Shown here one piece after another: positions 62,228 through 64,000 of a DNA stretch of 64,000 nt. The notes under the pieces were generated by a model. That model was not told the origin of the DNA, made no database searches, and worked only from the letters and a program-made list of their open reading frames with translations. The translations under genes were made by a program, and so were the position numbers. Source of the stretch: Cristatella mucedo. Lineage: Eukaryota; Bryozoa; Phylactolaemata; Cristatellidae. Each line of letters begins with the position of its first letter. Position 1 is the stretch's first letter. The DNA is taken from positions 248,001 through 312,000 of the forward strand of contig WPIO01000200.1 of NCBI GenBank assembly GCA_009760855.2, read 5' to 3'.

Positions 62228-62411
62228 CAGTATTTCTCAAACTGCATAAAGCTGTGACCCTATAATACAGTTCCTCACGTTGTGGCGACCCCAACGATAA
62301 AATTATGGTTTTCAAAAGTGGAAATGCGTGTTTTCCGATGCTCTTAAGTGACCCCTATGAAAAATCGTTCGACCCCAAAAGGGGTCGCGACCCACAGGTG
62401 GAGAACTGCTG
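62228..62411 (-). mobile_element. hAT MITE of the SPIN/Charlie terminal type
   Basis: This is a 184-bp element with termini CAGTATTTCTC and (reverse strand) CAGCAGTTCTC, the CAGNGGTTCTC type. On the minus strand it reads ACCTGTGGGTCGCGACCCC, GGGGTCGAACGA, CATCGGAAAACAC, TTGGGGTCGCCACAAC and GAGGAACTGTATTATAGGGT. From memory these blocks are characteristic of the SPIN / URR1 / OposCharlie group of non-autonomous hAT elements. The flanks share TACTA (left TACTAGG, right TACTAAAT), possibly a worn target duplication. There is no coding capacity; it would depend on a hAT transposase elsewhere. Confidence 0.85.
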
Positions 62412-62504
62412 TACTAAATGAACACAGAAGCGCCAGAGGCAAGAATTCCCTCGTTCACCAACATATCATTGCCATAACTCGTGCTTGCGAAAATGCGGAT
62501 GCCA

Positions 62505-62930
62505 GAGAGAGCACTGGCTGCCTATCAAGCAGCGTGCCGAATTGAAGATCACGTCAATCACATTCTTTGATTTCTTGGAGCTCCGACCTTCCGATCCGAA
62601 TGAATTGCAATTCAGGCCTCTTGCCACAGTACTTTGCACCTCGTCCTGCGGTAGACTGCTCAGGGTCCTCACTAACTTCAAATCTATTGGAGATGGAGCC
62701 GTCAGTTGCTATGCTCCTAGCTGCCAAACTGACCGAACTTACTACATTTACTAACATTTACGTCATCTACTGACTTGACAGTCTTCAAAAAGAAGCTAAC
62801 AATTTCCCTGTTCCACACTGCCTTCCATCTGTCCTTGAGAAAGTGTCCTTTGAGGTGGCTGTGCAAAATGAAACTGCCCATGTCCAGGATAAGAGTAGCT
62901 GAACCTGCTTTTGCATAGTGGCCCAGTGAT
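62505..62930 (+). mobile_element. LINE reverse-transcriptase end, decayed
   Basis: The plus strand reads H-W-L-P-I-K-Q-R-A-E-L-K-I-T-S-I-T-F, later N-F-K-S-I-G-D-G-A-V-S-C-Y-A-P and L-T-V-F-K-K-K-L-T, which matches the order of family A. Deletions and frame changes are visible. It lies head-on to the minus-strand copy at 62975. Confidence 0.65.
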
Positions 62931-62974
62931 CCTGTCTTTATCCAGTCTGCTGTACCTGCTTATTCACGACTGCG

Positions 62975-63835
62975 TAATAATAATTATAAAAATAATACCG
63001 CATTTGATATAGCAAACAGGAATAAAATGGTTATCTGTGACATACACAGGTTCATCATGCAACTTTGGTTTGTGGCAGCATGCCCAGTATCAGAACCATA
63101 AGCACATACAGGACGAATGACAGAGACCCACTAAATGCTGCTATACATAGATGCTGTTTAGTTTTTTTTTAATATAGACAAGTCGGGAGATATTGTGACA
63201 CAGGTCGGGAGTGAGTTCCAGGCTTTGGGAATGTACGAACTAAAGGAACGTTCTCCAAAGGATTTGAGGTTTGTACGAGGTATGGGTAAGCAGTAAGATT
63301 CCGGAAAACGGGTGATACGATGCTTAGCCTGTTGGGGGAGCCGATGTGATAGGTAGGCTGGAGCCAAAGAATTAGGAGACTTGAAAGTGAGCGACCAATG
63401 TTTGAAGTCAATGCGTTGCTTGACGTGGAGGCAGTGAAGGTCTGCGAGAAGTGGTGTGATGTGGCATTTGAGACGGTTATAATTATTTTAAATATAATTC
63501 ATTTATATAGCACCTTAATAGAACTTAATCTCTGTTCAGGCACTTCACATATGCCTCGGGGCTCGAGCCCACGACCTCAGCCAGACCTCGGTCGGCGCGA
63601 GCACCTTCACCGCTGGACCAAACCAGCTCACTAGGTTAAGACGGACAAGCCTAGCTGCCGAGTTTTGCACCAACTGTAAGCGCCTGATTGCACAGGTTTC
63701 TAGACCAGCAACCGGCAAGTTACAGTAGTCAAGACGGGCTGTAACAAATGGATGGAATAATTTAGATGCGGCATTCCTGTCTACGCAATCCAGAATTTAA
63801 GCAGTGCTGTGTAGCTGATTAAGTGCTACTAATCA
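62975..63835 (-). mobile_element. LINE family A copy, interrupted by a SINE
   Basis: The minus strand is a family A 3' part aligned with the copy at 43268-44210: antisense of L-A-P-A-Y-L-S near 63350 and of the A-G-L-x-x-C-A-I/L block near 63690. Homology stops at 63476 and resumes at 63645, with a SINE between. The 3' end has a short AAT/ATT-rich tail but no clear hairpin core. Confidence 0.85.
63477..63635 (-). mobile_element. tRNA-derived SINE nested in LINE A
   Basis: The SINE is flanked by a 9-bp target duplication, TTGAGACGG (63468-63476) and TTAAGACGG (63636-63644), one mismatch. On the minus strand: GGTTTGGTCCAGCGGTGAAG (A box), GTGGGCTCGAGCCCCG (B-box-like), then the hairpin tail GTGCCTGAACAGAGATTAAG ... 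AAGGTGCTATATAAATG and an AT-rich end. Same family as 10485-10640. It postdates the LINE copy it sits in. Confidence 0.8.
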
Positions 63836-64000
63836 GGGTCCAACTAGTCTGCAGCCGCCAGTCATTTGTGAGGTTCAGCATTCTTGCCTTAGCATTATAG
63901 CCAGGTTCTTCTACAGCATCTCCTAAGCAGCATACCTTGCGTGTCATTAACAGTTGGCTATGGCTTCTCATGCCAGTAATAAAGCTCCTGAATAGAGATT

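Larger units (their letters stand above)
57423..64000 (+). other. 3' side: intron or flank, LINE-rich
   Basis: After the CCP11 donor I find no further module, membrane segment exon or terminator. The region holds two LINE B copies (58137-58765, 59640-60748), a SPIN-like hAT element (62228-62411), a LINE end (62505-62930) and a LINE A copy with nested SINE (62975-63835). The stretches 57430-58130, 58770-59400 and 60760-62200 contain nothing I recognise. Confidence 0.55.

Overview
The window is animal nuclear DNA. It has long introns with GT-AG splice sites, tRNA-derived SINEs, several decayed non-LTR retrotransposons (LINEs), large microsatellites, and exons for complement-control-protein (CCP, sushi) modules. 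The phylum cannot be fixed from the sequence. Nothing looks vertebrate-specific, and an invertebrate is my guess.

One host gene on the + strand accounts for almost all of the interpretable coding sequence. It begins in a CpG-rich island (about 2600-3010) with an ATG at 2953 and a 58-nt exon encoding the start of a signal peptide. A 54-nt exon (8160-8213) completes the signal peptide. Eleven CCP exons follow at 9981, 14696, 21020, 27744, 31672, 40440, 42088, 48020, 54049, 54895 and 57222, with a 42-nt microexon (15036-15077) between the second and third. Every exon after the first starts and ends in phase 1, so any module can be skipped or duplicated without breaking the frame. The exons join into 2416 nt of continuous reading frame (805 codons), still open at the last donor (57423). 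No membrane anchor, GPI signal or stop exon was found, so the 3' end probably lies beyond the window. The product should be a secreted or surface multi-sushi protein.

Oddities of this gene: CCP1 lacks exactly one of its two disulfide pairs. CCP6 carries a Gly-Cys insertion built by a 12-bp minisatellite and is followed by a GC-AG intron. CCP5 has a duplicated 3' splice site. The two short exons share a C-x4-C motif. A decayed CCP exon sits just upstream of CCP11.

The introns and flanks hold two LINE families of the CR1/L2-like kind. Family A has an (ATT)n tail after a GCGCC hairpin; family B has an (ATTAC)n tail. A tRNA-derived SINE shares the 3' hairpin of family A, and one copy is nested in a LINE with a 9-bp target duplication. 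At 62228-62411 lies a short hAT element with the termini of the SPIN/Charlie group. At 19228-20313 lies an inverted-repeat element with an 8-bp flanking duplication that encloses (TA)n and plant-type telomere-like (CCCTAAA)n repeats. A near-palindromic CA/TA/TG block lies at 44505-44938. The first 2.5 kb and the last 6.5 kb contain no gene I can support beyond LINE remains.
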